A DNA stretch of 63,851 nt, taken from positions 1 to 63,851 of IMG/VR virus record IMGVR_UViG_3300024423_000001; one strand, written 5' to 3'. This document shows, one piece after another, positions 14,318 through 22,411 of the stretch. A program made the translations under genes and the position numbers. Position 1 is the first letter of the stretch. Every line of letters starts with the position of its first letter. The notes under the pieces were generated by a model, which was not told the DNA's origin, searched no databases, and worked only from the letters and a program-made list of their open reading frames with translations. The stretch comes from a virus.

Positions 14318-16381
14318 TCAATAATCTCCTAATCTCCGCTGTGGAGTAATAAGCACCCGCTCCAGGTCTCGAAGTGGTGTCAAGAACCAGCGATCCACGA
14401 TCTTCCTCCAATCTATATCCCATCTCGATCGTATCTCACTATCCGGTAGGTCAGGTGGCACAGCTATAACCTCAAGCTTCGGATCCTTGATGAACAACCA
14501 CGGCACCTCCTCACCTGGAAGATATCGATAGCCAAATACTCTTGCCGCGTTCTCTGTTGCTCTTGACCAATACGTATGTGAATTTCCTTTTGTGAGCTTG
14601 GTCCGCTCCACTAACTTGGAGATCGACACGGAAGATGGATCTAACCCCGACACTCGATCCTTGAGATCGTCGTATTTGTCCATTCTGCCAGAGACTAGGT
14701 ACCTAATAGCTTCGGTCAGATAGCTCTTCAATATCAAAGGCATGTCTCTCCGAACTGCTGCGATACCTCGCATCTCTATTGAACCATCTTCCTTCAATCC
14801 AATCCATTTCTTCTTCTTGCCCAATAATACGAGACGCTTGAAGTGATAGTTGAGATCAACCTCAAACCCTTCACCGAGGAAGTCGTTCACTTGAGACACG
14901 AGACGGTCAGGATCCTTCACGCTCGGAACGAACAAGGAATCAGTATCACCATACACGACCTTAAAACCTCTCGCCTTGAGGAACTCTACAGAATCCATTA
15001 ACAACTGCCTTCCCCTCGATGTTACTTTCTCAGCCAAGTCTCGATTAAATAAACGGAAGTTTCGGAAGCCTATGACACCATAAGTAGAATTCACAAGACC
15101 TTTCGCAACCATGTACTTACGGCGCGCCTCAGGCGTTTGTTCCATTGACTTGTACTTTTGTCGGAGCTCCATCAGTCTCTTCACAATCGCAGGTAGTATA
15201 CCTAACTCTTCCTCGCTATGCAACTCAGGTGAGATATTTTCAGAGATTATAATCGACGGGTACATGCTCTTGAAGTCCAACACCGCTACATCCGAATAGA
15301 CCCCGGCCTCAGGTTGCAACACAAGTGCGCCAGAGAATTTGGAACCCTCTCCCGAATTCCATTCCTGTCGCTTGGAAGGAACTCTCAATCCTCGATTATG
15401 AGCCTCTTCGATATATAGGTAGTCTATTATACGCGAGTTGGAACTCAATTCTCGTAGCGGTAATGGAGCATACCGTTGTCGTTCAGCAAGACTTGCAACC
15501 AATGATAGTTCCATGTCCAACCGTTTCAAGAGCTCAACGTCTCGAACATTATACCTTACGAGCTCAGCAGGACGCTCCTCAAGCAACTCCCTGATGTTAC
15601 TTCTATCAACCTTGATCTTGCCGACATTTAAATGATACTGAGCCACCGCATCAAGCGATAAGCCAACCTCGGGGCGTCCCATCACCGAGATGTAGACATC
15701 CATCATGTCCAGCAAATCAAGTCCTCGAACAATGTAGTCTGCTGATGCGAATCCTTTACTGCGCTTGACTGCAGCTTTCCTGAATGGAGACAGATTCCTT
15801 AGAAAGTCTATGCCGTTCCGCTCACTCCGCCTAATTAAGTACGGAACATCAAACCTGTTTGAGTACCATCCACAAATTACATCAGGGCTGAAAAAGCGGA
15901 TATATTTCAGTAGTTTCTCAATGATCTCCCTCTCCGAAGAAACCTCGACACATCGTATATCATCAGCATCGAACTCTGCATCCGCTTGAACAATAGCAAC
16001 AGAATAATCAGAGCGATTCGTCGCGAGTGCTACCGAAGCAATCTCCCGACTGTAATCTTGCAACTCAGAAGCACGACTGACTGCCACCTCAATATCAACG
16101 TAGAGAACATGCTTGTTCAAATCCAGTTCCGGCTTCTCTCTCAGACAGTATCGCCACAGAGGCGACAGGTCTCGCTCGAATGTTCGAGCATAAGGATCTA
16201 TACTTCGTCTCCCAATGACCTTTCTTAATCTTTCATTCCATAGTCCGATTCCATCCTCACCATGCTCATCCTCAACGAAATAGTAGTTCTCTTCTTTGGA
16301 GACCAACCGCCACCTGCCACCCACTTTCTGGTATATGTTATCACCGATAGCCTCGACCATAGTAGGTTTCCCAGCTTTCAT
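14318..16381 (-). CDS. polB: Family B DNA polymerase
   Basis: 687 aa from ATG 16381, placed just after the primase stop (the frame is open to a TTG at 16411). Proofreading exonuclease: ExoI YVDIEV (D96, E98), SNRFDVPYL, ExoIII YNVRD (to D281). Polymerase: motif A DFKSMYPSII (D369), motif B KGLVNSTYG, motif C YGDTDS (D479, D481), then the KKKKW basic stretch. All catalytic residues are present. It is shorter than cellular archaeal PolB (about 770-800), mainly at the N-terminus. Acts with the primase and RadA-like genes immediately upstream as a viral replisome. Confidence 0.95.
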   Translation of the reverse strand: MKAGKPTMVEAIGDNIYQKVGGRWRLVSKEENYYFVEDEHGEDGIGLWNERLRKVIGRRSIDPYARTFERDLSPLWRYCLREKPELDLNKHVLYVDIEVAVSRASELQDYSREIASVALATNRSDYSVAIVQADAEFDADDIRCVEVSSEREIIEKLLKYIRFFSPDVICGWYSNRFDVPYLIRRSERNGIDFLRNLSPFRKAAVKRSKGFASADYIVRGLDLLDMMDVYISVMGRPEVGLSLDAVAQYHLNVGKIKVDRSNIRELLEERPAELVRYNVRDVELLKRLDMELSLVASLAERQRYAPLPLRELSSNSRIIDYLYIEEAHNRGLRVPSKRQEWNSGEGSKFSGALVLQPEAGVYSDVAVLDFKSMYPSIIISENISPELHSEEELGILPAIVKRLMELRQKYKSMEQTPEARRKYMVAKGLVNSTYGVIGFRNFRLFNRDLAEKVTSRGRQLLMDSVEFLKARGFKVVYGDTDSLFVPSVKDPDRLVSQVNDFLGEGFEVDLNYHFKRLVLLGKKKKWIGLKEDGSIEMRGIAAVRRDMPLILKSYLTEAIRYLVSGRMDKYDDLKDRVSGLDPSSVSISKLVERTKLTKGNSHTYWSRATENAARVFGYRYLPGEEVPWLFIKDPKLEVIAVPPDLPDSEIRSRWDIDWRKIVDRWFLTPLRDLERVLITPQRRLGDY

Positions 16382-16383
16382 TT

Positions 16384-17280
16384 CTAAGTTACACGCTTCC
16401 GCAGTGGACAATCTTCACAACAAAAACCCCTTCTTGAAAGCAGTGCACAAGACAGCGGATACTCTTTTCCTTCATAGATGTGCTTCAGCTGATACCACGT
16501 CTTCTCCGGCTCGAAGTCCTGCCAATGAAATGACCGTATTTCCTTGAAAGTATCCTCGATAGACTGACCAATGTATCGTCGAGACAATGTCCAATACACC
16601 CGCCCGAGATGTGTTGGATTCGGTCGCCGAACTTCTCTTTCGAGGCAGTAATAGAATGGCAAAGCAGTCTTACTACGTAACGATCCAGCCGAGCGCCCCT
16701 CTATCTTATCAAATCGAATCTGCAGAACCCTCTTCGAATCCAACTCTGGAAAACTCGGCCGTTGCTCATGAGCAGCTATCAGTTGTGATACTCCACCATG
16801 TCTAACATTGATGGTACCGGGCACTCTCATTAGCCTTGTCGGATTTGGATCCGAAGCGTTCTGATCAAAAAACCTGAGCCTGCCAAACTCCGATAGCAAA
16901 TCCCGGTATATTTGTCTCGCGTGATCGATTTCAATAGCAGTGCTGTCCATCAGTACATGAAACCCTCTACCCGACGACCACAAATAGACCGATGAGTACC
17001 GCTTCAATATGAGGAACTTGTAGAAGAGATTGACCTCATCGTAGAACTCATCCAACTTCTCAGCGTCCTTCGGAGGATCGAAGTCCCAGAATAGCACTAA
17101 CAGCCGGGCAGGTTGCCAATCTTCATCAAACGCGCCTCTACTGATGTAGCAATCGTCTCTACCATTGAACTCCTGAATCAATGACTTAATTATCTGTTCT
17201 TTCCTAACTCGAAACTCTGGCGGGAAGTTATCAGGAAACACTAAGCTTCGTCCGCCATACTCGGTGCTCAGAATATTCAT
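16384..17280 (-). CDS. Archaeo-eukaryotic primase (PriS-like catalytic subunit)
   Basis: 298 aa. AEP motifs: LFWDFDPP (D66, D68), SSGRGFHVL (S-G-R-G-x-H, H108) and the RVPGTINVRHGG segment around 155. The C-terminus carries a Cys cluster (SCALLSRRGFCCEDCPL) likely to bind zinc or Fe-S, recalling the PriL C-terminal element, so this may be a single-chain primase. It makes RNA or DNA primers for PolB. It overlaps the RadA-like gene by 4 nt. Confidence 0.88.
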   Translation of the reverse strand: MNILSTEYGGRSLVFPDNFPPEFRVRKEQIIKSLIQEFNGRDDCYISRGAFDEDWQPARLLVLFWDFDPPKDAEKLDEFYDEVNLFYKFLILKRYSSVYLWSSGRGFHVLMDSTAIEIDHARQIYRDLLSEFGRLRFFDQNASDPNPTRLMRVPGTINVRHGGVSQLIAAHEQRPSFPELDSKRVLQIRFDKIEGRSAGSLRSKTALPFYYCLEREVRRPNPTHLGRVYWTLSRRYIGQSIEDTFKEIRSFHWQDFEPEKTWYQLKHIYEGKEYPLSCALLSRRGFCCEDCPLRKRVT

Positions 17281-18275
17281 CCCTCGAATTCTCGAAATCC
17301 ATAGTCCCGCTCCAGCGTGACATAGAACGACTCGTCCCTGAGCAACTTGTAAGGATGCCGATCGACATGTATGACTCGGCCCTTGTCCTTCACTCGATCA
17401 TAGAGATACTTATTGGGCATTGAAATCCTGATGATATATTTCAGGTTATAAAAGATGTTAGCACCGCCAAAGACTGATTCTCTTGCAACGAGTTGCGGTG
17501 GTCGAGAAATGTGGTTAACCAACGCAACCAAGCAACTATGACTCTCAGCAGATTCCTGTAACACTCCAAACAATGTATTCTCCATATCAGCTCGGGCAGG
17601 TAGATTTTTAGTTGCTGTCCCGAGCACGCTCTTCAAAGGCGCTGACAACGAATCCACGACAATAACCGAATACTTCTCGAAATCCAGTTGCGGCTGGCTC
17701 ATCTGAATTGTCAACTCAAACTTTCCACCCTCCGAGATCTTCCATGACAGGTCGATGCCAAAAAGCCTGAAGAGCTCCCGTATCCCACGTGCAACTCGAA
17801 CTTCTGGAACCTTCTCTGATCCGAACCTATTTCCGAGACACTTGAATAGGTGCTTGAAGCCCTTCATAGGAAATCCTTCAGTCTCTATAATGATCACTTC
17901 CTCATCAGGATGGTCAGCAAGATACTTCATTGATAGTTGTGTCTCCAGCCATGTCTTTCCACTCATCGGAACCCCTGTGATTCCAAGGAGAGAACCAAGC
18001 TCTATCTCAAGTGCCTCGTCTAAAGCTGGTAGCCCAAACTCTACTAAGGAACTGTTACAAGTCGTCCCTGTATTCAGATATGGAGAAATGTCTATACTCT
18101 TCAAATATTCGATATGTTTGCAATGACCGTGGCTTCTATACCCGAGACAGTTGCAGGTATAGGTCTGCTCAACGACATGATAGCAAGCCTTCCAGACCTT
18201 CTTGCCCGATTCGGACGGGAACGACCAGCAAAGGTCGCCCCCGATCCGTTCGGGTTCAGCATTCAGCGGTCTCAT
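17277..18275 (-). CDS. SWIM zinc finger fused to RadA/RecA-like ATPase
   Basis: 332 aa. The N-terminal SWIM finger is C41-x-C43 and C52-x-H54 (CNCLGY...HCKH). Then a RecA-fold ATPase: Walker A GVPMSGKT (101-108), IIIETEG after strand 2, Walker B SVIVVDSLSAPLKS, and VALVNHISRPPQL matching the RadA/RadB DNA-binding loop region. RadA enzymes drive strand exchange; SWIM fingers are known partners of Rad51-type paralogues. There is no N-terminal HhH domain as in cellular RadA. Role inferred: recombination-dependent replication or mediator. Confidence 0.82.
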   Translation of the reverse strand: MRPLNAEPERIGGDLCWSFPSESGKKVWKACYHVVEQTYTCNCLGYRSHGHCKHIEYLKSIDISPYLNTGTTCNSSLVEFGLPALDEALEIELGSLLGITGVPMSGKTWLETQLSMKYLADHPDEEVIIIETEGFPMKGFKHLFKCLGNRFGSEKVPEVRVARGIRELFRLFGIDLSWKISEGGKFELTIQMSQPQLDFEKYSVIVVDSLSAPLKSVLGTATKNLPARADMENTLFGVLQESAESHSCLVALVNHISRPPQLVARESVFGGANIFYNLKYIIRISMPNKYLYDRVKDKGRVIHVDRHPYKLLRDESFYVTLERDYGFREFEG

Positions 18276-19315
18276 TTCTGTTTGGCCTTCTGTACCTTCT
18301 TTTCCTTCTCACACTCGACGATAAAGGTATTCTTGTCTGGTCGTGAGATAACTACTACTCTGCCTCGGAAGAAGTCGTCGCTGCCCCACTTACCGCCTGC
18401 CTTCTCAATAGCATCGACGATTGATGAGTACAACACTCCTGGTCCAAGTAGCACCTGCTCCTTTCCGCCTTTCGATAGATTGTGCACCCTGATTTGGTAC
18501 TGGCTCCAAGGACATATTCTCCCGAGTAAGTCTTCTTCACCCTCTTCTATCCAATAGAGATCGCTGACCAGCTCCACTCGCAGCGTTTCACCCACATCGA
18601 TTGTCTTCCAAGGCGGCAGACTCGCCGCCTTAACCTCCTCTCTTGTCGGTTTTCGCATACCTACCACCTCACAGACCGTCCTATATGGACACTGTGAGCA
18701 TAAACTCGATATTTTAGGTTTGAATTCAGAATCAGCCCTTATTCGTTCGATCTCTCGACGAATCTCAGCCCACTTCGCCGAGAGTGATCGACCTAACTCC
18801 TGATTTGTCCGGGTAAATGTCTCACCCGAACTAAGATAACTCCACCTATATAGAAGCTTCGAAGCACAAGACCTCGTAAGGGCATAATACAACAACATCT
18901 GAAGGAGCTCTCGATCGACTCTCCGCTGTCCGGTCTTGAAGTCTTCAATAACTACTGTCCCGTTACTACGCTTGAATATAGCATCCACTCTTCCCACAAA
19001 CTGATACCCATCTATCTCTGCCTCGAACGGAACTTCAGTACCAATGAAGATTTCCCTCCTCCTTCGTGAATGTTCACGATACCAATTCTGAAGGCACCTG
19101 ACAGCTTGAGCGCCAACTTCCTTCAACGTCTCTAATTCATTAGTCAGAGATGATTCATTCCGCAAGATACGCGAGATAGACTCGTGAACCCTCAATCCAC
19201 GGACAATCGCATCTGGCAATTCTGGCGGCGCCTTCTTCTCAATCCATACGAATCTATAGAGTCGCGGACAAATTTGATATTCAATCAACTTTGAATAGCT
19301 CCACTTATCCTCCAT
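18272..19315 (-). CDS. Cas4/RecB-like PD-(D/E)XK exonuclease with Fe-S cluster
   Basis: 347 aa. Nuclease core: H44, GRVDAIF (D111), VVIEDFKTG (D125, K127), then a conserved QMLLYYAL helix. The Fe-S cluster has one Cys near the N-terminus (C16) and three downstream (C206, C209, C215: CSQCPYRTVC), the Cas4/AddB arrangement. An extra C-terminal domain of about 120 aa (strands with RVELVSDLYWIEEGEE, then a helical region) is not part of Cas4. No CRISPR array or cas1 is nearby, so it most likely works in DNA replication and repair with the RadA-like protein. Confidence 0.85.
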   Translation of the reverse strand: MEDKWSYSKLIEYQICPRLYRFVWIEKKAPPELPDAIVRGLRVHESISRILRNESSLTNELETLKEVGAQAVRCLQNWYREHSRRRREIFIGTEVPFEAEIDGYQFVGRVDAIFKRSNGTVVIEDFKTGQRRVDRELLQMLLYYALTRSCASKLLYRWSYLSSGETFTRTNQELGRSLSAKWAEIRREIERIRADSEFKPKISSLCSQCPYRTVCEVVGMRKPTREEVKAASLPPWKTIDVGETLRVELVSDLYWIEEGEEDLLGRICPWSQYQIRVHNLSKGGKEQVLLGPGVLYSSIVDAIEKAGGKWGSDDFFRGRVVVISRPDKNTFIVECEKEKKVQKAKQK

Positions 19316-19761
19316 CTTCGGTGTCGTATTCGATTGAACCTCCCATGACTCTTCTCGTATGCCTCATAAGCAAACTTATCTAGGTCGAACCGATCTATTG
19401 AATATACCAATCCGCACCTCTCACAATAGACTTCATTCTCCTCACAAACTAGGAGCCCGCCACACGAACATGTCGGAGGCTCAACCGGCGATGGTTCCTC
19501 CAGCTCATAATAAGCGTCAGGTGAATTAACGATTGTGTTGAAAGAAATAAGAGGTTGGCGAAGCGATGCCTTATAGCCCCGGATGACCGACTGAATGAAA
19601 TGCGACTGAACATATTCCCATTCTATTGACCTGAAGAAAGCTGGAACTGTCAAGATAAGTCTACCTCGGAGCACGAGCCAGATCTCGCCAACCTCACCCT
19701 CAAACCGGGCAATCTCAACTCCTCTGCGTTGGAAGAACAACACTGGATCAAACACCCTCAT
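19285..19761 (-). CDS. Zinc-ribbon protein (TFB-like ribbon), 158 aa
   Basis: A C-terminal-half zinc ribbon CSCGGLLVCEENEVYCERCGLVYSID (longest quoted parts: TCSCGGLL, YCERCGLVY) resembles the TFIIB/TFB N-terminal ribbon. The N-terminal half is a hydrophobic mixed domain (VFDPVLFFQRRGVEI). A Tyr/Arg-rich tail follows. There are no TFB cyclin repeats, so it could be a transcription-modulating factor or simply a DNA-binding zinc protein. Confidence 0.65.
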   Translation of the reverse strand: MRVFDPVLFFQRRGVEIARFEGEVGEIWLVLRGRLILTVPAFFRSIEWEYVQSHFIQSVIRGYKASLRQPLISFNTIVNSPDAYYELEEPSPVEPPTCSCGGLLVCEENEVYCERCGLVYSIDRFDLDKFAYEAYEKSHGRFNRIRHRRWRISGAIQS

Positions 19762-20021
19762 AGCCGAAAGATGCCGTTCTGACGTAACTCCAACAACCCT
19801 GGCGTGCCGAAATCCTCCCAGTGCTCAATGACCTGCTTATTTGGGATTTTCCCCGATTTCACTCTCTCGATCTGCCTAAGTGCTTCCTCTATCTCGATCT
19901 TCTGAACAACCGGTCGTTCCCTCGTGCCTCTCATGCGAATCGCAAAGCCGACTCGCCAGAATACACGAAGTCCCCATTGGTATTGCCCGGTCTCCTCGTC
20001 GTATACATCTATTCCTTCCAT
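19758..20021 (-). CDS. Hypothetical protein, 87 aa
   Basis: Not recognised. N-terminal strands (YQWGLRVFWRVGFAIRM) then a helix (IEIEEALRQIERVKSG). 4-nt overlap with the zinc-ribbon gene. Confidence 0.6.
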   Translation of the reverse strand: MEGIDVYDEETGQYQWGLRVFWRVGFAIRMRGTRERPVVQKIEIEEALRQIERVKSGKIPNKQVIEHWEDFGTPGLLELRQNGIFRL

Positions 20022-20203
20022 TTTCTTTTGCCCTCCTTCATCTTTTTGAGCCTTATCTGATTAATCAAGAACGGAATCAAGACCTGTCCAGGAATAACTA
20101 CCGAAGTTTCATCATCCCGCCGGTACCGCTCTATTAGTCTCCACAGAGCAGGCGGTTCGGAATTAATCAGAATCCGGTGCAACGGAACGCGAATTGAGCT
20201 CAT
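20009..20203 (-). CDS. Small basic protein, 64 aa
   Basis: MSSIRVPLHRILINS, then a basic C-terminal helix rich in Lys/Arg. It overlaps genes on both sides (41 nt with the wHTH gene). Basic charge suggests nucleic-acid binding. Confidence 0.5.
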   Translation of the reverse strand: MSSIRVPLHRILINSEPPALWRLIERYRRDDETSVVIPGQVLIPFLINQIRLKKMKEGKRKWKE

Positions 20204-20486
20204 CGGTGATCTTCTGGAGATAATGCATCCTATCGAGCAACTCAGAATATGTCTTAAGGAGTGGCGAGGAGGAATTCAACAAGATGAGATAACTATTTCC
20301 AATTCTAACACGTCTTATCAGCCCGACATTCTCGAGGTCTCGAACCACTTTATGAAGAGTCGGGTATGAAACTCCCAAGCGTCGAGCGAGTCCGAGTTGG
20401 CTACCGTACCACTCCTCCTGAAACAGGAACTCTACAAGCCTCACGTGAAGCGACTTGCCGAATACCTTACGGACGACGTCTACCAT
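20163..20486 (-). CDS. Winged helix-turn-helix transcriptional regulator, 107 aa
   Basis: ATG 20486 (MVDVVRKVFGKS) with GAGGCTCAAG upstream; the frame is open to 20531. wHTH core: HVRLVEFLFQEEW, LARRLGVSYPTLHKVVRDLENVGLI (quoted in part: GVSYPTLHKVVRDLE), then the wing RRVRIGNSYLILL. A C-terminal helix may dimerise. It is the only clear specific DNA-binding regulator in the genome, and therefore the leading candidate to bind the repeated promoter arms. Confidence 0.8.
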   Translation of the reverse strand: MVDVVRKVFGKSLHVRLVEFLFQEEWYGSQLGLARRLGVSYPTLHKVVRDLENVGLIRRVRIGNSYLILLNSSSPLLKTYSELLDRMHYLQKITDELNSRSVAPDSD

Positions 20487-20655
20487 CTTGAGCCTCCTCA
20501 ACAATTCGTCTACCTGAACCGTTACAAACAATGCACTCGGCCGTCACGATAGGCTTCATCGTGCCATCCTTTCGCAACAAGCAGGAGACTACAACGATAC
20601 CAGTGCCACCGCAGACAGGACAGCACTCGATTGAACAGAAGACCTTGGCAGCCAT
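20467..20655 (-). CDS. DnaJ-type zinc-finger protein, 62 aa
   Basis: Two CxxCxGxG-like knuckles: CCPVCGGTG and CIVCNGSGR, the pattern of the DnaJ central zinc finger, without a J domain. Such stand-alone modules occur in viruses and may bind peptides or nucleic acid. It overlaps the wHTH gene. Confidence 0.7.
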   Translation of the reverse strand: MAAKVFCSIECCPVCGGTGIVVVSCLLRKDGTMKPIVTAECIVCNGSGRRIVEEAQDGRRRP

Positions 20656-20849
20656 TACTCAGACCTGAACTTCGACTCTATTTGCTCGAACTCCCCATAA
20701 GTCACAATCCCGAGTCCAAGCAACACAACCTTCATCCCAGCGCAGAAACCTTCATGATAATCTCTATTAACCTCGCTGGCATGTGCAAGAGCAAACGATT
20801 CCTCGTATTGCACCAGACACCTTTCCTTAAAATCACTCTCAGCCTTCAA
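20655..20849 (-). CDS. GFCxG small-protein family, member A (64 aa)
   Basis: Start TTG 20849 within the previous gene's end, preceded by TGGAGGAATCC. It shares with the next two genes the motif Y-x-G-F/P-C-x-G/A followed by a hydrophobic helix and LGI (YHEGFCAGMKVVLLGLGI). Helical; unknown role. Confidence 0.6.
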   Translation of the reverse strand: MKAESDFKERCLVQYEESFALAHASEVNRDYHEGFCAGMKVVLLGLGIVTYGEFEQIESKFRSE

Positions 20850-21066
20850 CCTTGGATTCCTCCACTAACTCCTGTACCTCTTCCTGAATTTTGCTGAACT
20901 CCGACCTATCAACTATGCCAAGTTCGTTGAGAATGTATTCAGCTGCTGAACATGGCCCTAAATAGTAAGCACCGACCTCTCCATCTGAGCGTAGGCAAGC
21001 TTCAAAGTCAAACTTGTAAACCTGTATAAACTTCTCTTTCTGAGTTTTACTGACTCTGATTATCAT
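20839..21066 (-). CDS. GFCxG small-protein family, member B (75 aa)
   Basis: ATG 21066 (MIIRVSKTQKEKF). Motif YYLGPCSAAEYILNELGIV corresponds to member A. An acidic C-terminal helix (KIQEEVQELVEESK) suggests a coiled coil. Confidence 0.6.
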   Translation of the reverse strand: MIIRVSKTQKEKFIQVYKFDFEACLRSDGEVGAYYLGPCSAAEYILNELGIVDRSEFSKIQEEVQELVEESKVEG

Positions 21067-21436
21067 ACTCCGCCTGCACCTCGAGAAGCCAACGCGTTAT
21101 ATCCGAGTCCTCAATGAGATTAAGTCGTCTCAGCGCCGTCTCGATTCCAGAACAGAATCCCAAGTAATGGTTGGCAGCAGGATCGTTACCCGATAGCGTC
21201 GCTGATATGAATGCTCTAAATCCTGATTTGTAATCATCGATAAGTTGCTGGGGCACCTCAGAACACCCAGAATCGACATTACCCACGGAACGCCTGAGTT
21301 CTGTGATGACCTCGTTATACGTGTCATGCTTTGCCCACCGATAGACTTCGTCCCGTGGTGTTTGCGCGTTAAGCAGCTCGCGGAAATTACGTCGTTGCAT
21401 CCTCTCAACCCTCCGGAGAATCTCTATCAAGTTCAT
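21047..21436 (-). CDS. GFCxG small-protein family, member C (129 aa)
   Basis: ATG 21436 (MNLIEILRRVERM). The longest copy: an N-terminal helical extension precedes the shared part (HYLGFCSGIETALRRLNLI). Three adjacent copies point to local duplication, parallel to the other small-gene array in this arm. Confidence 0.6.
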   Translation of the reverse strand: MNLIEILRRVERMQRRNFRELLNAQTPRDEVYRWAKHDTYNEVITELRRSVGNVDSGCSEVPQQLIDDYKSGFRAFISATLSGNDPAANHYLGFCSGIETALRRLNLIEDSDITRWLLEVQAEYDNQSQ

Positions 21437-21771
21437 CGTTTCAGGCTCCGAAGAAATAACAGTTCTTTTATCGCCACCTCACGCATATCTTGAAGAGAAC
21501 CAGCTTCCTTCGCAACAACCCAATCTGTCCAAGGCGTGAACAGACAGCCCTCTGCACCAGTTACGCGACGAACTGGGCAACCTAAGCAGCCGTCGATGTT
21601 ATACACCTCACACAAAGCGCAGTTCTTATGTCCTTCTTCAAGTCTGCTGTCAAACTCTTCCTTCGTTTGAATCTTATTAAGATGATCCACCACATCTTCC
21701 CACTTCTCGATAGAGAGATCGAGCGGATCTTCACCCGCCCGAAGTCTCTTCAACATTTCTTCTCGATTCAT
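21433..21771 (-). CDS. Cys-rich small protein, 112 aa
   Basis: Central Cys/His cluster HKNCALCEVYN, GCLGCPV and GAEGCLFTPW (about residues 48-83), five Cys able to bind a metal. An N-terminal helical segment (MLKRLRAGEDPLDLSIEKW) looks like a pattern shared by uncharacterised phage proteins. Early-arm position. Confidence 0.65.
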   Translation of the reverse strand: MNREEMLKRLRAGEDPLDLSIEKWEDVVDHLNKIQTKEEFDSRLEEGHKNCALCEVYNIDGCLGCPVRRVTGAEGCLFTPWTDWVVAKEAGSLQDMREVAIKELLFLRSLKR

Positions 21772-22040
21772 TTTCTTGCCTTGATGAATCCGTATACATA
21801 GTGATGTTCAGCATCACCAATACTGAACACCGATTCTTCTCTCTTCAGCGCTTCCTCGACCTCTTCATCCCAAACATCGCCGTCAGACGACGCATAATGA
21901 CCGCTTGTGTCTTCCTCTGCCAGCAAGATCTCGAAACAATTTTCGCCAGTTTCTCGTTCGCCTCGGATGAGCGTCTCGCAGATGTCGCGTCCCTCGAGAT
22001 CCTCAAAATCCTCTATGAGTTCAGCAATAGTGATCTTCAT
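21768..22040 (-). CDS. Acidic hypothetical protein, 90 aa
   Basis: ATG 22040 (MKITIAELIEDF), with an AAGGAGGTG site upstream; an alternative GTG lies at 22052. Very acidic. Small and acidic in the first-transcribed part of the early arm, so a DNA-mimic or inhibitor role is possible but unproven. Confidence 0.6.
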   Translation of the reverse strand: MKITIAELIEDFEDLEGRDICETLIRGERETGENCFEILLAEEDTSGHYASSDGDVWDEEVEEALKREESVFSIGDAEHHYVYGFIKARK

Positions 22041-22045
22041 CTGTT

Positions 22046-22411
22046 TCAGCACACCTCCTTAGGATACAGCAGTCTTTCTGTCGTCTCATAGTGCCCCTTG
22101 CTGAACACGCCACTTCGTTGATAAATCTTGCCTCGAAATTTCTCTGGAACTCTTAGAATGACCGTTCCATCAGCTTTCCACTCCACCTGTATACCCACAG
22201 ATGCAGCAAAGTCGTCAAAGGGCACAGCATTAGAACCGCAACCCCGACCGTCTTCCGCTATAATAACAACCTCTTCAAAACTCATCGAAGAGGTTGAAGA
22301 TTGACGATTCGTCCCGCGCACCTCAACTACTCTCCCGGCGTTTCGCTCCTCACGTGCATCCGATTCGCCACTCCCGGATGCTGCTATCTGAGAATCTACT
22401 TCTTCACTCAT
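22046..22411 (-). CDS. First gene of the leftward arm, 121 aa
   Basis: ATG 22411 with GGTGAGAAG upstream. The N-terminal 45 residues are Ser/Gly/Glu-rich and probably disordered; then EEVVIIAEDGRG, a helix, and strands ending in a Lys/Tyr-rich tail. Being first after the leader it is likely an early protein. The ribosome-binding site lies only about 17 nt from the tRNA-like stem in the leader. Confidence 0.65.
   Translation of the reverse strand: MSEEVDSQIAASGSGESDAREERNAGRVVEVRGTNRQSSTSSMSFEEVVIIAEDGRGCGSNAVPFDDFAASVGIQVEWKADGTVILRVPEKFRGKIYQRSGVFSKGHYETTERLLYPKEVC

Noticed and set aside
18272-19315. CRISPR adaptation role for the Cas4-like protein
   Set aside because: No CRISPR array, cas1 or cas2 in the genome; the neighbours are replication genes.
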